A DNA stretch of 64,000 nucleotides, taken from the NCBI RefSeq assembly GCF_037414475.1, contig NZ_CP147913.1, positions 5,330,001 through 5,394,000 on the forward strand. Direction: 5' to 3'. Made by a program: the position numbers and the translations under genes. Below, one piece after another: positions 25,678-36,018 of this stretch (the stretch's first letter is position 1; each line of letters begins with the position of its first letter). The DNA is from Myxococcus stipitatus. GTDB lineage: Bacteria > Myxococcota > Myxococcia > Myxococcales > Myxococcaceae. The notes beneath the pieces are model-generated. The model was given only the letters and a program-made list of their open reading frames with translations. It ran no database searches and was not told the origin of the DNA.

Positions 25678-26301
25678 ATGAACTCTCCGCGCTTTGATGC
25701 GAGCCGCACCCGTCGCTGCCTTCGTTCCTGGCAATGGACCCGGCGGGACATGCCGGGCAGTGAGTACTGCGAGCTGTGGGAACTCGACGATGGCTGGGGG
25801 GTGATGGGCAGCGTCGTGCTCGCGGAGAAGGGAGTGCCCTGTCTCGCGGAGTACTCCGTGGAGACGGACTCCCGGTGGCTGACACGCGAGACGCGCATCC
25901 TCCTGCGTCGAGGAGGTTCCTCCCAGTCGCTGGTCCTCCGCGCTGATGCTCAGCGGCGTTGGTGGCGTGGTGACGAGGAGGTCACTGCGTTCCGAGGCTG
26001 CACCGACGTGGACCTCGCCTTCACCCCCGCGACGAACACGCTGCCCATCCGCCGGTTGAACCTCGAAGTGGGACAGGCCCAAGACGTGACGGCCGCGTGG
26101 GTGCGGATGCCGGACCTCTCGTTGGTGCCGTTGCCGCAGAGATACACACGTCTAGGCCCCACGACTTTTCGCTACGAGAGCGGGGGAGGGAGCTTCGTCG
26201 CGGACGTGGAGACCGATGAGCTCGGCCTCGTGACACGCTACCCGCCTGCCTGGGAGCGCATCGCGACCGGGGCCCCGGACACGGGCCGTGGCTTTCTCTG
26301 A
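25678..26301 (+). CDS. DUF1089/putative glycolipid-binding family protein
   Basis: A 207-residue soluble protein. The family marks are SEYCELWELDDGWGVMGSVV near the start (the usual Cys is mid-strand), AEYSVETDSRWLTRETRI, WWRGDEEV, the CTDVDLAFTPATNTLPIRRL signature, and FRYESGGGSFVADVETDELG with LVTRYPPAWER at the end. This is the DUF1089 family, named putative glycolipid-binding from a Pseudomonas structure; the biological role is not established. ATG 25678 precedes the whole domain. Confidence 0.87.
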   Translation: MNSPRFDASRTRRCLRSWQWTRRDMPGSEYCELWELDDGWGVMGSVVLAEKGVPCLAEYSVETDSRWLTRETRILLRRGGSSQSLVLRADAQRRWWRGDEEVTAFRGCTDVDLAFTPATNTLPIRRLNLEVGQAQDVTAAWVRMPDLSLVPLPQRYTRLGPTTFRYESGGGSFVADVETDELGLVTRYPPAWERIATGAPDTGRGFL

Positions 26302-26367
26302 GGACGCGTGAGTCTTACGATGAGCGCGATGAGGTCCATCGCTTGAACGTCCAAGGCTCCTCTCTCG

Positions 26368-27276
26368 GTGGCGCGAGACGCCCTCTCCCGTGCCTCCACC
26401 TCCGCCGTCCGACGATGGGGGCCCATGGGCGTCGGTGATGCTGGACCTCGAGCACACTCGGCGGATGGAGCATCCGGCGTGAGTGTGTCCGAGACACAGA
26501 TACAGTCCCCCGCGCTGGCCGTGGACTCACCCCAGCCGAGTGCCGTGGAGGCGCCCCAAGTTCCCGCGCGGAAGGCGAAACACATGGCGCGGGCGGGCCT
26601 GAGGGTGTTCCTCGGGGCGCTCCCCTCGCTCCTGGGCTCCAGTGTGTGGGGCGCGCTGAAGGGTTTCTTCCTCTTCGGCTTCGTGGGGCTGGTGCTGGCG
26701 GGGACCTTCATCGCCGTCCCGCGCTACCTCGCGTGGCCTCCAACGCCCACCTGGTTGGAGCTGCTGAGCCTGGGGCTCACACCGCTCTCGCTGGCCTTGG
26801 CCGGCGGCTATGTCCTGATGCTCCATGCGGTGGCTTCGCGGATTGCGCAGGAGGCGCAGGAGCGGCGCTGGATGGCCCATGCCTACGCCATCCTCAAGCC
26901 CGCGGCCCTCCAGCTCGCCCAGCGCCTGCGCGGGACAGGAAAGCTCGACCGGAAGGAACTGCTCCACGCCATCGAGGAGTCCGTGTCCGAGCGGCTGAGC
27001 GACCCCTCGGAGGCTCGGTCTCCTCCCTCGCAGCTGGAGCGCTTCCTCATGGAGCAGTCCCGCCGCGTCCTGGGCGCTGTCGCCCTGCGCACGGTCCTCA
27101 CCGCGCCGGATGTGCCCACCGCGGTGCGTGGATTGGAGACGCTGGCGGTCGAGCGGCTGGAGATGACGCTGGTGGAGACGCTGGAGGATTTGTTCTTCGT
27201 GCAGCAGGTGCTCGTGTCGGGCGTGGGGGTGCTCGTGGCCGCCATCCCCACATTCATCCTGCTGTTCTCACGCTGA
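26368..27276 (+). CDS. membrane protein of unknown function
   Basis: Up to 302 residues. After a poorly conserved-looking, Ser/Ala/Pro-rich N-terminus there are two membrane helices (FFLFGFVGLVLAGTFIAV and LLSLGLTPLSLALAGGYVLML, residues about 98-145). A long charged helical region follows (VASRIAQEAQERRW to ERFLMEQSRRVLG), and a C-terminal hydrophobic helix (VLVSGVGVLVAAIPTFILLF) ends four residues before the stop. I recognise no family. The start is unresolved: GTG or ATG at 26368, ATG 26425 and GTG 26479 are all possible, because the first 70 residues carry little coding signal. Confidence 0.65.
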   Translation: MARDALSRASTSAVRRWGPMGVGDAGPRAHSADGASGVSVSETQIQSPALAVDSPQPSAVEAPQVPARKAKHMARAGLRVFLGALPSLLGSSVWGALKGFFLFGFVGLVLAGTFIAVPRYLAWPPTPTWLELLSLGLTPLSLALAGGYVLMLHAVASRIAQEAQERRWMAHAYAILKPAALQLAQRLRGTGKLDRKELLHAIEESVSERLSDPSEARSPPSQLERFLMEQSRRVLGAVALRTVLTAPDVPTAVRGLETLAVERLEMTLVETLEDLFFVQQVLVSGVGVLVAAIPTFILLFSR

Positions 27277-27287
27277 ATGAGAGGCCG

Positions 27288-27324
27288 AAAAAACACGGGC
27301 CGGCCTCCCCCTGGAGCCGGCCCG
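27288..27324 (-). terminator. intrinsic terminator of the small membrane protein gene
   Basis: On the minus strand a perfect 9-bp stem (CGGGCCGGC/GCCGGCCCG, 27296-27324) is followed by TGTTTTTT. It lies in the gap between convergent genes and ends the 27348-27569 transcript. Confidence 0.8.
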
Positions 27325-27347
27325 CGTGCCGCGCGAGTCGCACGACG

Positions 27348-27569
27348 CTAGACGACGGTGACGCGGTACTTCTCCTTGGCCTCCGCGCGGTTGTAGGCGG
27401 TGGCGGCGGCGATGATGTGGCACACCCAGCCGAGGCATCCGCCCGTGCCCACCCAGAATCCGGGTGTGATGATGAGCCAGAAAACCCCGCGCAGGATGTC
27501 CCCGTTATAGATCTGCCCCACACCAGGAATCAGGAATGACAGCAGGGCTGCGACACCGGGACGCGACAT
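27348..27569 (-). CDS. small TM2-like/YqaE-like membrane protein
   Basis: A 73-residue protein with two membrane helices: VAALLSFLIPGVGQIYNG at the start and FWLIITPGFWVGTGGCLGW in the middle, then a charged tail (YNRAEAKEKYRV). FLIPGVGQIYNGDILRG is the turn motif of small TM2-domain-like proteins. No specific role is known. A clear terminator at 27288-27324 and a GAAGGAGGTACC ribosome-binding site just before ATG 27569 support expression. Confidence 0.82.
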   Translation of the reverse strand: MSRPGVAALLSFLIPGVGQIYNGDILRGVFWLIITPGFWVGTGGCLGWVCHIIAAATAYNRAEAKEKYRVTVV

Positions 27570-27823
27570 CGTCTTGGTACCTCCTTCTTGTCTTGTCTTA
27601 CGACAACCCCGCCACGCGATTGCAATCGCCGGGGGCTTATCGGTTCCTGGACGCTTGGCTACCCTGCGAGACGAGAGGAAGGTGCAATACCGGGCCCGGC
27701 CCGCTACGATGCATCCACTTTTGTGAGCCAGTCGGGTCGGCGGACGGTCTTAGCGGGGGGAAGGTCATCATCGGGCTGCTTCAAGCCAGCGCACGCGCGC
27801 TTCGCGGGCGGCATCTCTTGGAG

Positions 27824-30235
<2,412 letters not shown>

Positions 30236-30259
30236 CGAGGCCGTGCGGGCGTCTCCGGC

Positions 30260-31243
30260 TCACTCGACGCGGATGACGACCTTGCCCGTGGTGCTCCGCT
30301 CCGCCATCGCTTGATGGGCCTGCGCGACGGCCTCGAGCGGGAAGCTCTGTCCGATGACCGGCTGGAGGTGTCCTCGTTCAACCAGGGTGAGGGCCTCGCG
30401 GAGCGCCGCGTGACGAGACTCGAAGGGCAGCGTGAAGGTGGCGAAGCCCGTGATGCTCTGGTTCTGCGCCAGCACTCCCGCCATCTGCTCGATGCTCCAC
30501 TGCGTGCCGAACATGCTCTCCGCGCCGTAGAGCACCAGCCGTCCTCGGAAGGCGAGGGCGCGCAGGCTCTGCCCCGGAACCTCGCCCCCGCCCGCGACGA
30601 AGACGATGTCCGCGCCCAGTCCTCGCGTGGCCTCGCGGACCTGCTCGGGCCAGTCAGGGCGCGAGGTGTCCACGGTGGCATCCGCGCCCAGTCGTGACAC
30701 CAGCGCCCGCTTGGACTCGCGGCTCACGCCTCCGATGACACGCGAGGCGCCCATCCGCTTCGCCACCTGCACCAGCAGACTGCCCACGCCTCCCGCCGCC
30801 GAGGGGATGTAGACGGATTCACCTTCGCGAAGCCGCGCGCCTTCTCGCAGTCCCAGCAGGGCCGTGGGCGCCTGGGCGGGCAGACAGACGGCCTGCTCGA
30901 AGGACACGCTGTCGGGGATGCGCAGCGTGGTGGCGGCCGGGGCCACGGCGTGGGTCGAGAACGCGCCTTGTCCCGGGAGGATGGCGACGACCCGGGCGCC
31001 GGGAGCGAGTCCCTCGACGGAAGGCCCCACCGCGTCCACGACTCCCGCGGCCTCCAGGCCCGGGATGAAGGGCAGGGGAGGCGCACCCGGCAGACGGCCC
31101 TCGCGCTGCGCCAGGTCCGTGAAATTGAGACCCGACGCGTACACGCGGATGCGCACCTCGCCCTCGCCGGGCTTGGGCATGGGGACGTCGTCGAGGCGCA
31201 GCTCCTCGGGGCCACCGAACTGGTGCAGACGAATGGCTTTCAT
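30260..31243 (-). CDS. quinone oxidoreductase-like MDR enzyme, zinc-free
   Basis: A 327-residue medium-chain reductase. The N-terminal GroES-like fold starts MKAIRLHQFGGPEELRL, with YASGLNFTDLAQREGR and the GLEAAGVVDAVG region. The NADPH site is IPSAAGGVGSLLVQVAKRMG. The zinc ligands of true alcohol dehydrogenases are missing, so this is the NADPH:quinone or enone reductase type. It is divergent from an AraC regulator with about 98 bases between them, which suggests that regulator controls it. The substrate is unknown. Confidence 0.9.
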   Translation of the reverse strand: MKAIRLHQFGGPEELRLDDVPMPKPGEGEVRIRVYASGLNFTDLAQREGRLPGAPPLPFIPGLEAAGVVDAVGPSVEGLAPGARVVAILPGQGAFSTHAVAPAATTLRIPDSVSFEQAVCLPAQAPTALLGLREGARLREGESVYIPSAAGGVGSLLVQVAKRMGASRVIGGVSRESKRALVSRLGADATVDTSRPDWPEQVREATRGLGADIVFVAGGGEVPGQSLRALAFRGRLVLYGAESMFGTQWSIEQMAGVLAQNQSITGFATFTLPFESRHAALREALTLVERGHLQPVIGQSFPLEAVAQAHQAMAERSTTGKVVIRVE

Positions 31244-31341
31244 GACTGGCTGTCTCCCGGACGGCGGGACGTGGGCGAGGAGTCTCGCGCTGTCACGCCC
31301 GGCGCATGGGTGGACCTATAGTCCTGGGAGAAAGGACGAAC

Positions 31342-32370
31342 ATGCGCCAGAAGTCCGTTTCTCTCGTCCAAGCGTCCGGAGCAAAGCCGGGCCTCGATGT
31401 CCTCGCGGATGTGCTCCAGGGCGTGCACCTGCGCAGCCGCGTGCACGCGCGCTATGAGCTGACCGCGCCCTGGGGCATGCGCATCGACAGTGCGCCTTTC
31501 CCGGTCTTCTACGCGGTGCTGCGTGGCAACTGCCTTTTGTCCGCGGGAGAGCGGGAGCTGTCGCTGACGGGAGGTGACTTCGTGTTCCTCCCCGCGGGAG
31601 CGCGGTTCACCTTGAAGGACCGACGCGGCTCGCGCGTGTTGCCCGTGGAGGCCATCTACGCGACGCGCCAGCCGATTCGGTGTGGCGGCTTGCTGCACCA
31701 TGGCGGAGGCGGCGAGGCGGTGACGGTGCTCGTTGGCTCCTTCACCTTCGAGGGCGAGACCTTGAGTCCGCTGGCGCGGCACCTGCCCACGCTGCTGCAT
31801 GTGCGGAGGGATGACCCCGCGTCCTCGCGTTGGCTGGAGTCGACCCTGCGCTTCGTGGCCTCCGAAATCGAGGCCCAGCAACCGGGTTACGAGACCGTCG
31901 TCAGCCGGCTGGCGGATGTCCTCTTCGTCCAGGCGCTGCGAGCGCATCTGGAGAGCTCCTCCAAGGACAACGGCTGGCTGCGTGCCCTGGTGGACCCGCG
32001 CATCGGCGCGGTGCTCCAGCGGGTCCACGAGAAGCCCGAGGCACCGTGGACGCTGGAGGGGCTGGCGCGCGTCGCGAGCATGTCGCGCTCCGTGTTCGCG
32101 GAGCGCTTCAAGCAGCTCGTGGGAGAGCCGCCCCTGGTCTACGTGGGCCGCTGGCGGATGCACCGGGCCATGACGCTGATGCGGGCGAGCGACACCTCCG
32201 TGGCGGAAGTGGCGCGCGCCGTGGGCTACGAGACGGAGAGCGCTTTTGGAAAGGCCTTCCGCCGGTGGGTGGGCATGACGCCTGGAGCGTTCCGCCGCTC
32301 GGCGTCCGCTACTCCAGCGCCTGGGGGAACGCCGGCAGCTTCGCCATCTCCCGGGCGTCGTGCTGGATGA
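31342..32370 (+). CDS. AraC family regulator with N-terminal cupin domain
   Basis: A 342-residue regulator. The N-terminal half is a cupin ligand-binding domain (AraC_binding/Cupin_6 type: FPVFYAVLRGNCLLSAGE, GDFVFLPAGARFTL). The C-terminal double helix-turn-helix is clear: TLEGLARVASMSRSVFAERF and TSVAEVARAVGYETESAFGK, then FRRWVGMTPGAFRR. ATG 31342 follows GGAGAAAGGACG. It is divergent from the quinone oxidoreductase gene, the probable target. Its last 62 bases overlap the 3' end of the convergent hydrolase fusion gene; the final 25 residues (PAPGGTPAASPSPG) are low-complexity. Confidence 0.9.
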   Translation: MRQKSVSLVQASGAKPGLDVLADVLQGVHLRSRVHARYELTAPWGMRIDSAPFPVFYAVLRGNCLLSAGERELSLTGGDFVFLPAGARFTLKDRRGSRVLPVEAIYATRQPIRCGGLLHHGGGGEAVTVLVGSFTFEGETLSPLARHLPTLLHVRRDDPASSRWLESTLRFVASEIEAQQPGYETVVSRLADVLFVQALRAHLESSSKDNGWLRALVDPRIGAVLQRVHEKPEAPWTLEGLARVASMSRSVFAERFKQLVGEPPLVYVGRWRMHRAMTLMRASDTSVAEVARAVGYETESAFGKAFRRWVGMTPGAFRRSASATPAPGGTPAASPSPGRRAG

Positions 32371-34345
32371 TGATTCGCGCGCTCGTGTTGCGCAGCACCC
32401 TGTTGACGCGGTCGATGGAGGCGAGCGTGTCCGCGCGGTTGAAGTTGAAGGAGGGCATCCGGCCCTGCTCGAAGTTCTCCCGAGAGTGGAACAAGTCGCC
32501 CGACAGCATGACGTTGCCCGTCTTCGGCAGCCGCACCAGGAGGACTTGATGCCCCGGGGTGTGGCCCGGCGTCTTCAGGATGCGCACCGAGCCATCGCCA
32601 AACACGTCATGGTCCGAGTTGAGCAGCACCGTCTTCTGCTTCGTGTGGCCCGCGAGCAGGCTCGCGTCGACCCCGGACGGCGTGGGCTTCTGCTGGGACC
32701 AGTTCCACTCGTCGCGATGGACCAACCACGTCGCGGACTGGAAGTTGCGCGCGTTGCCGATGTGGTCGGCATGCAGGTGTGAGAAGGCCACGAACTGGAC
32801 GTCGGAGGCCTTCAGCCCCAGTTGCTCGAGCTGCGAGGCCAGGGTCTTCTTCACCACGAAGCGGACACCGGGGCGCTGCTCATGACCCTCGGGCTCCTGG
32901 GCCAGGTGGTCACCCAGGCCCGCGTCCCACAGCAGGTTGCCGCGCGGGTGGCGGATGAGGAAGCACGGGGCGGAGAGCGTGCCGGGCTGGCCGTCGTACT
33001 CGCCGGTGTCGGAGAACGGGCCCAGGTCCTTGAACTCGGCGTAGCCGCAGTCGAGCGGATGCAGCTTCACGGCGGGCACCGAGGCGTCCGTGGTGGCCGT
33101 CGCGTAGGCCGCGTCGCGCACCTCACGCGTGAAGGGGCCGTTCATGCCCTCGAACGCGGTGTTGGTCATCGCCACCACGGTGAGCTTCTTCTTCACGTCC
33201 ACGAACCAGTTGTGGCCGTAGGCCCCGCCCCACTGCCACGTCCCCGCGGACTGAGGGCTGTGCGCCTGCGCCGGGTCGACCAGCACCGCCGACAGCATTC
33301 CCCAGCCCCAACCCGGGCCCTGCGTCTGCGCTTCCGGACCCCTCTGCAGCACTCCGAACTGGTCGATGGTGCTCTGCTTCAGCACGGGAGCGCCACCCAG
33401 CCGCAGCGCCTCCAGGAACCGCGCGAAGTCGCCAGCGGACCCCACCATGCCCGCGCCTCCGGAGGGGTACGCGTTGGGGGTCAGCGCGCGGTCCGGAGCG
33501 AACTGGACCACGCCCTCGCCAAAGGGCACGCCGTGGCCCTTGCCCGTCATGCGCACCGGGATGGGTCTTCCGTCCGTGTACGCGACGGCGAGCCGCGTGG
33601 CATCACTCACGCTGAACGCCGTGTCCTTCATCTTCAAGGGCTGGGTGACCCACTTCTCCACCACCTGCGGCAGCGGCGCGCCACCCGCGCGGGCCACCAC
33701 GGCGCCCAGCACGTCCGTCGATAGCGAGTAGTGCCACCGCGCGCCTGGCTCGAACGCGAGCGGCACCGACGCGAGGCGGCGCAGGTTCTCCTCCAGCGTG
33801 AGCCCGGGCTGGAGGTCGAGCCCGTCGGAGATGCCAGCCTTCGGGTAGCCCTGCCCCGGAGCGTGCTGGAAGCCGTACATCAGGCCGGAGGTGTGCGTCA
33901 TCAGGTGGCGCACGGTGATGACGGGCTCACGTCCATCCGCGAGCTTGGGGCGGAACGTCGGCAGCCACTTGGTGACGGGGTCCTCCAGGGACAACTTGCC
34001 CTGCTCCACCAGCGCCAGGGCCGAGGCGGAGACCAGCGGCTTGGTCATGGAGGCCAGCCGGAACACCGTGTCCTCGCGCATGGGCGTCCGGGCCTCGCGG
34101 TCCGCGTAGCCCGCGGCGCGGTGGTAGACGACCTGGCCGTCCTTCACGACGACCACCACGGTGCCGACGATGCGCTGCTCTTGGATGGCCTTGTCGATGA
34201 CCGAGTCCAGCTTCGCGGTGACGGCGCGCACGTCCGGGCTGGCGGCGGCCTGGGGGGACTGCGTGTTCGACGGGGATTGAGCGGGAGCAGCCGGGGAAAC
34301 GCCCAGGCTCACGGCGGTGACCAGGGCGGCGATGGCAGAATGCAT
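32309..34345 (-). CDS. secreted fusion: serine beta-lactamase-like domain plus MBL lactonase-like domain
   Basis: A 678-residue protein with a signal peptide (1-22). Residues about 38-415 are a class C beta-lactamase/esterase-like domain with SMTK (Ser99, Lys102), the YSL triad start (Tyr206) and WGGAYGHNW in place of KTG. Residues about 425-678 are a metallo-beta-lactamase domain of the AHL-lactonase type: HLHADHIG (His523, His525, Asp527, His528), GHTPGH (His595, His599) and SGDLFH (Asp617). Both active sites look intact. A TetR gene is divergent, with a 22-bp palindrome 15 bases before ATG 34345. Substrates could be lactones, beta-lactams or esters; none can be assigned from sequence. Confidence 0.9.
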   Translation of the reverse strand: MHSAIAALVTAVSLGVSPAAPAQSPSNTQSPQAAASPDVRAVTAKLDSVIDKAIQEQRIVGTVVVVVKDGQVVYHRAAGYADREARTPMREDTVFRLASMTKPLVSASALALVEQGKLSLEDPVTKWLPTFRPKLADGREPVITVRHLMTHTSGLMYGFQHAPGQGYPKAGISDGLDLQPGLTLEENLRRLASVPLAFEPGARWHYSLSTDVLGAVVARAGGAPLPQVVEKWVTQPLKMKDTAFSVSDATRLAVAYTDGRPIPVRMTGKGHGVPFGEGVVQFAPDRALTPNAYPSGGAGMVGSAGDFARFLEALRLGGAPVLKQSTIDQFGVLQRGPEAQTQGPGWGWGMLSAVLVDPAQAHSPQSAGTWQWGGAYGHNWFVDVKKKLTVVAMTNTAFEGMNGPFTREVRDAAYATATTDASVPAVKLHPLDCGYAEFKDLGPFSDTGEYDGQPGTLSAPCFLIRHPRGNLLWDAGLGDHLAQEPEGHEQRPGVRFVVKKTLASQLEQLGLKASDVQFVAFSHLHADHIGNARNFQSATWLVHRDEWNWSQQKPTPSGVDASLLAGHTKQKTVLLNSDHDVFGDGSVRILKTPGHTPGHQVLLVRLPKTGNVMLSGDLFHSRENFEQGRMPSFNFNRADTLASIDRVNRVLRNTSARIIIQHDAREMAKLPAFPQALE

Positions 34346-34360
34346 GGGACCGGATTCCTT

Positions 34361-34382
34361 TTATGTATCGGTTGTTACGTAA
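34361..34382. promoter_or_regulatory. 22-bp palindromic operator, candidate TetR site
   Basis: Half-sites TTATGTATC and GTTACGTAA are separated by four bases and match as an inverted repeat at seven of nine positions per arm (TTAnGTAnC). It is centred in the 72-base gap between the divergent hydrolase fusion and TetR genes and is AT-rich against its surroundings. One site could repress both promoters. Confidence 0.7.
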
Positions 34383-34417
34383 ATGCGCGACGTGCCCCCG
34401 GGTTTCACGAGACCGTC

Positions 34418-35068
34418 ATGAAAAAAGCGACCCCCCTCCCATCCCCGTCTCCGCGGCCTCGAGGCCGGCCCCGCGAATTCGATGAGGCGAAGGTGCTGGA
34501 CCAGGCCCTGGAGGTGTTCTGGCGCCTGGGCTACGAGGGCGCGACGGTGGCGGACCTCACCGGGGCGACGGGCCTGAGCGCGACCAGCCTCTATGCGGCC
34601 TTCGACTCCAAGGAGGGGCTGTACCGGCGGGTGCTGGAGCACTACCGGGAGGGCCCTGGCGGCAACACCGGGCGTGCGCTCGAGGAGGAGCCCACCGCGC
34701 GGGGCGGCTTCGAGCGGGTGCTGCGCGAGGCGGCCCGGAACTTCACGCGCCGCAAGCTTCCTCCGGGGTGCATGATATCGACGGCCGTGCTGCGGTGCGC
34801 GCAGGCGCACCGGCCCGTGGCGGACCTTGTCTCCAGCCTCCGCCAGGCCACGGTGGCGTCCTTCCGGGAGCGCCTGGCCCGCGCAGTGCGGGAGGGGGAG
34901 CTGCCCGAGGGGACCGACACGGGGGCCCTGGCCCGCTACTTCGGCGCCCTGCTGCAGGGGATGTCGGTGCAGGCCGCGGATGGCGCCACGGAGGCGGACC
35001 TGCTCGCACTGGCCGCGGTGGCGATGCGAGCCTGGGATGGAGGGGACGGCCGCCCGCGCGCGCGGTGA
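34418..35068 (+). CDS. TetR/AcrR family regulator
   Basis: A 216-residue repressor. The N-terminal helix-turn-helix is canonical: RGRPREFDEAKVLDQALEVF, GYEGATVADLTGATGLSATS, LYAAFDSKEGLYRRVLEHY. The C-terminal ligand domain includes PPGCMISTAVLRCAQAHR, typical of the subgroup with TetR_C_16-like ends. ATG 34418 starts with a Lys/Pro-rich tail; the open frame upstream is an artefact. It is divergent from the hydrolase fusion and shares the palindrome at 34361-34382 with it, so it probably represses that gene and itself. Confidence 0.92.
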   Translation: MKKATPLPSPSPRPRGRPREFDEAKVLDQALEVFWRLGYEGATVADLTGATGLSATSLYAAFDSKEGLYRRVLEHYREGPGGNTGRALEEEPTARGGFERVLREAARNFTRRKLPPGCMISTAVLRCAQAHRPVADLVSSLRQATVASFRERLARAVREGELPEGTDTGALARYFGALLQGMSVQAADGATEADLLALAAVAMRAWDGGDGRPRAR

Positions 35069-35079
35069 CCCACCGGGGG

Positions 35080-35111
35080 AGTTCCCAGGGAAAGTCCCAG
35101 GGAATCCCATG
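35080..35111. repeat. tandem TCCCAgGGA repeats and GC palindrome
   Basis: Three near-identical copies of a TCCCAGGGA unit (the third reads TCCCATGGG) lie end to end just after the TetR stop. A perfect 14-bp palindrome CCCCGGGCCCGGGG sits at 35134-35147. Together they may form a terminator or a protein-binding array before the Lon-domain gene. Confidence 0.4.
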
Positions 35112-35210
35112 GGTTGCGCCCCCTGGACGCGCCTTCCCCGGGCCCGGGGGGCGGGATTGCGGTGCGACGGGCATCCGAGCGGCTTATCAACACGGGTAAG
35201 GATGCCCGCG

Positions 35211-35870
35211 ATGACCGCCCAAGAACGCGTCGAGAGCGCCGCCGTGCGCGCGCTGAAGGTCTTTCCACTGCCCTCGGCGGTGCTCTTCCCTCACTCCATC
35301 ATTCCGTTGCACATCTTCGAGCCCCGCTACCGCGCCATGGTGCGCGACGCGCTCGCGGGAGACCGCGTCATCGCGCTGGCGCAGCTGGAGGAGGGGTGGG
35401 AGGGCAACTACGACGGGCGTCCTCCCATGGTGCCGCTGATGTGCGCGGGCGTCATCGCCTGGGACGAAGAGGTGGAGGACGGCCGCTACAACATCCTCCT
35501 CCAGGGCGTCAGCCGCATCGAGATGCTCTCCGAGCTGGCGACGGACAAGCCCTACCGGGAAGTGCACGCGAAGGTGCTCACGGACCTGCCCTACCACGGG
35601 CCGGAGGAGGAGCGGCTGCGGCAGGCCGTCTTCGAGCTGGCCGGGCGCGTGCCCCCCACCTTCGCGGAGAACCTCCTGCCCGCGACGGCCCGCGCGACGG
35701 GCGGGATGCTGGCGGACGTGGTGGCCGCCGCGGTGATTCCCGAGGCCGAGCGCCGGCAGGAGCTGCTGGCCGAGCTGGACGTGAAGCGCCGGCTGGACGC
35801 GGTGCTGGAGGACGTGGGCGAGCTCATCGCCCGGTTGCAGCCCGTCCGGCCCTCGGGCCCGCTCAACTGA
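35211..35870 (+). CDS. Lon N-terminal (substrate-binding) domain protein
   Basis: A 219-residue soluble protein made of the Lon protease N-terminal domain only: VFPLPSAVLFPHSIIPLHIF, EPRYRAMVRDAL, ALAQLEEGWE, MVPLMCAGVIAWDEE, YNILLQGVSRIEML, then a helical part with LLAELDVKRRLDAVLEDVG. The AAA+ and peptidase domains are absent, as in other stand-alone LON-substrate-binding proteins, whose role is unclear. ATG 35211 follows a TAAGGA site; ATG 35202 adds three residues. Confidence 0.87.
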   Translation: MTAQERVESAAVRALKVFPLPSAVLFPHSIIPLHIFEPRYRAMVRDALAGDRVIALAQLEEGWEGNYDGRPPMVPLMCAGVIAWDEEVEDGRYNILLQGVSRIEMLSELATDKPYREVHAKVLTDLPYHGPEEERLRQAVFELAGRVPPTFAENLLPATARATGGMLADVVAAAVIPEAERRQELLAELDVKRRLDAVLEDVGELIARLQPVRPSGPLN

Positions 35871-36018
35871 CGCGGGGGAGGCGCTGTCCGCCTCTTCGCG
35901 GGAATTGCCTTGCGCGTCGCTCCGGGCATTGCTGGGCTCAGGCCGCCGCGGCCTGCTCGCGGCCAGGCCGGCGATGAAGGGACTTGCCGCGCCGGTACGA
36001 AAAGGGAGCGAAGCAACC

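Noticed and set aside
31317..31322. TATAGT as a -10 for the AraC gene
   Set aside because: No acceptable -35 lies at 16-18 bases, so I did not list it as a promoter, although its distance to the start is reasonable.
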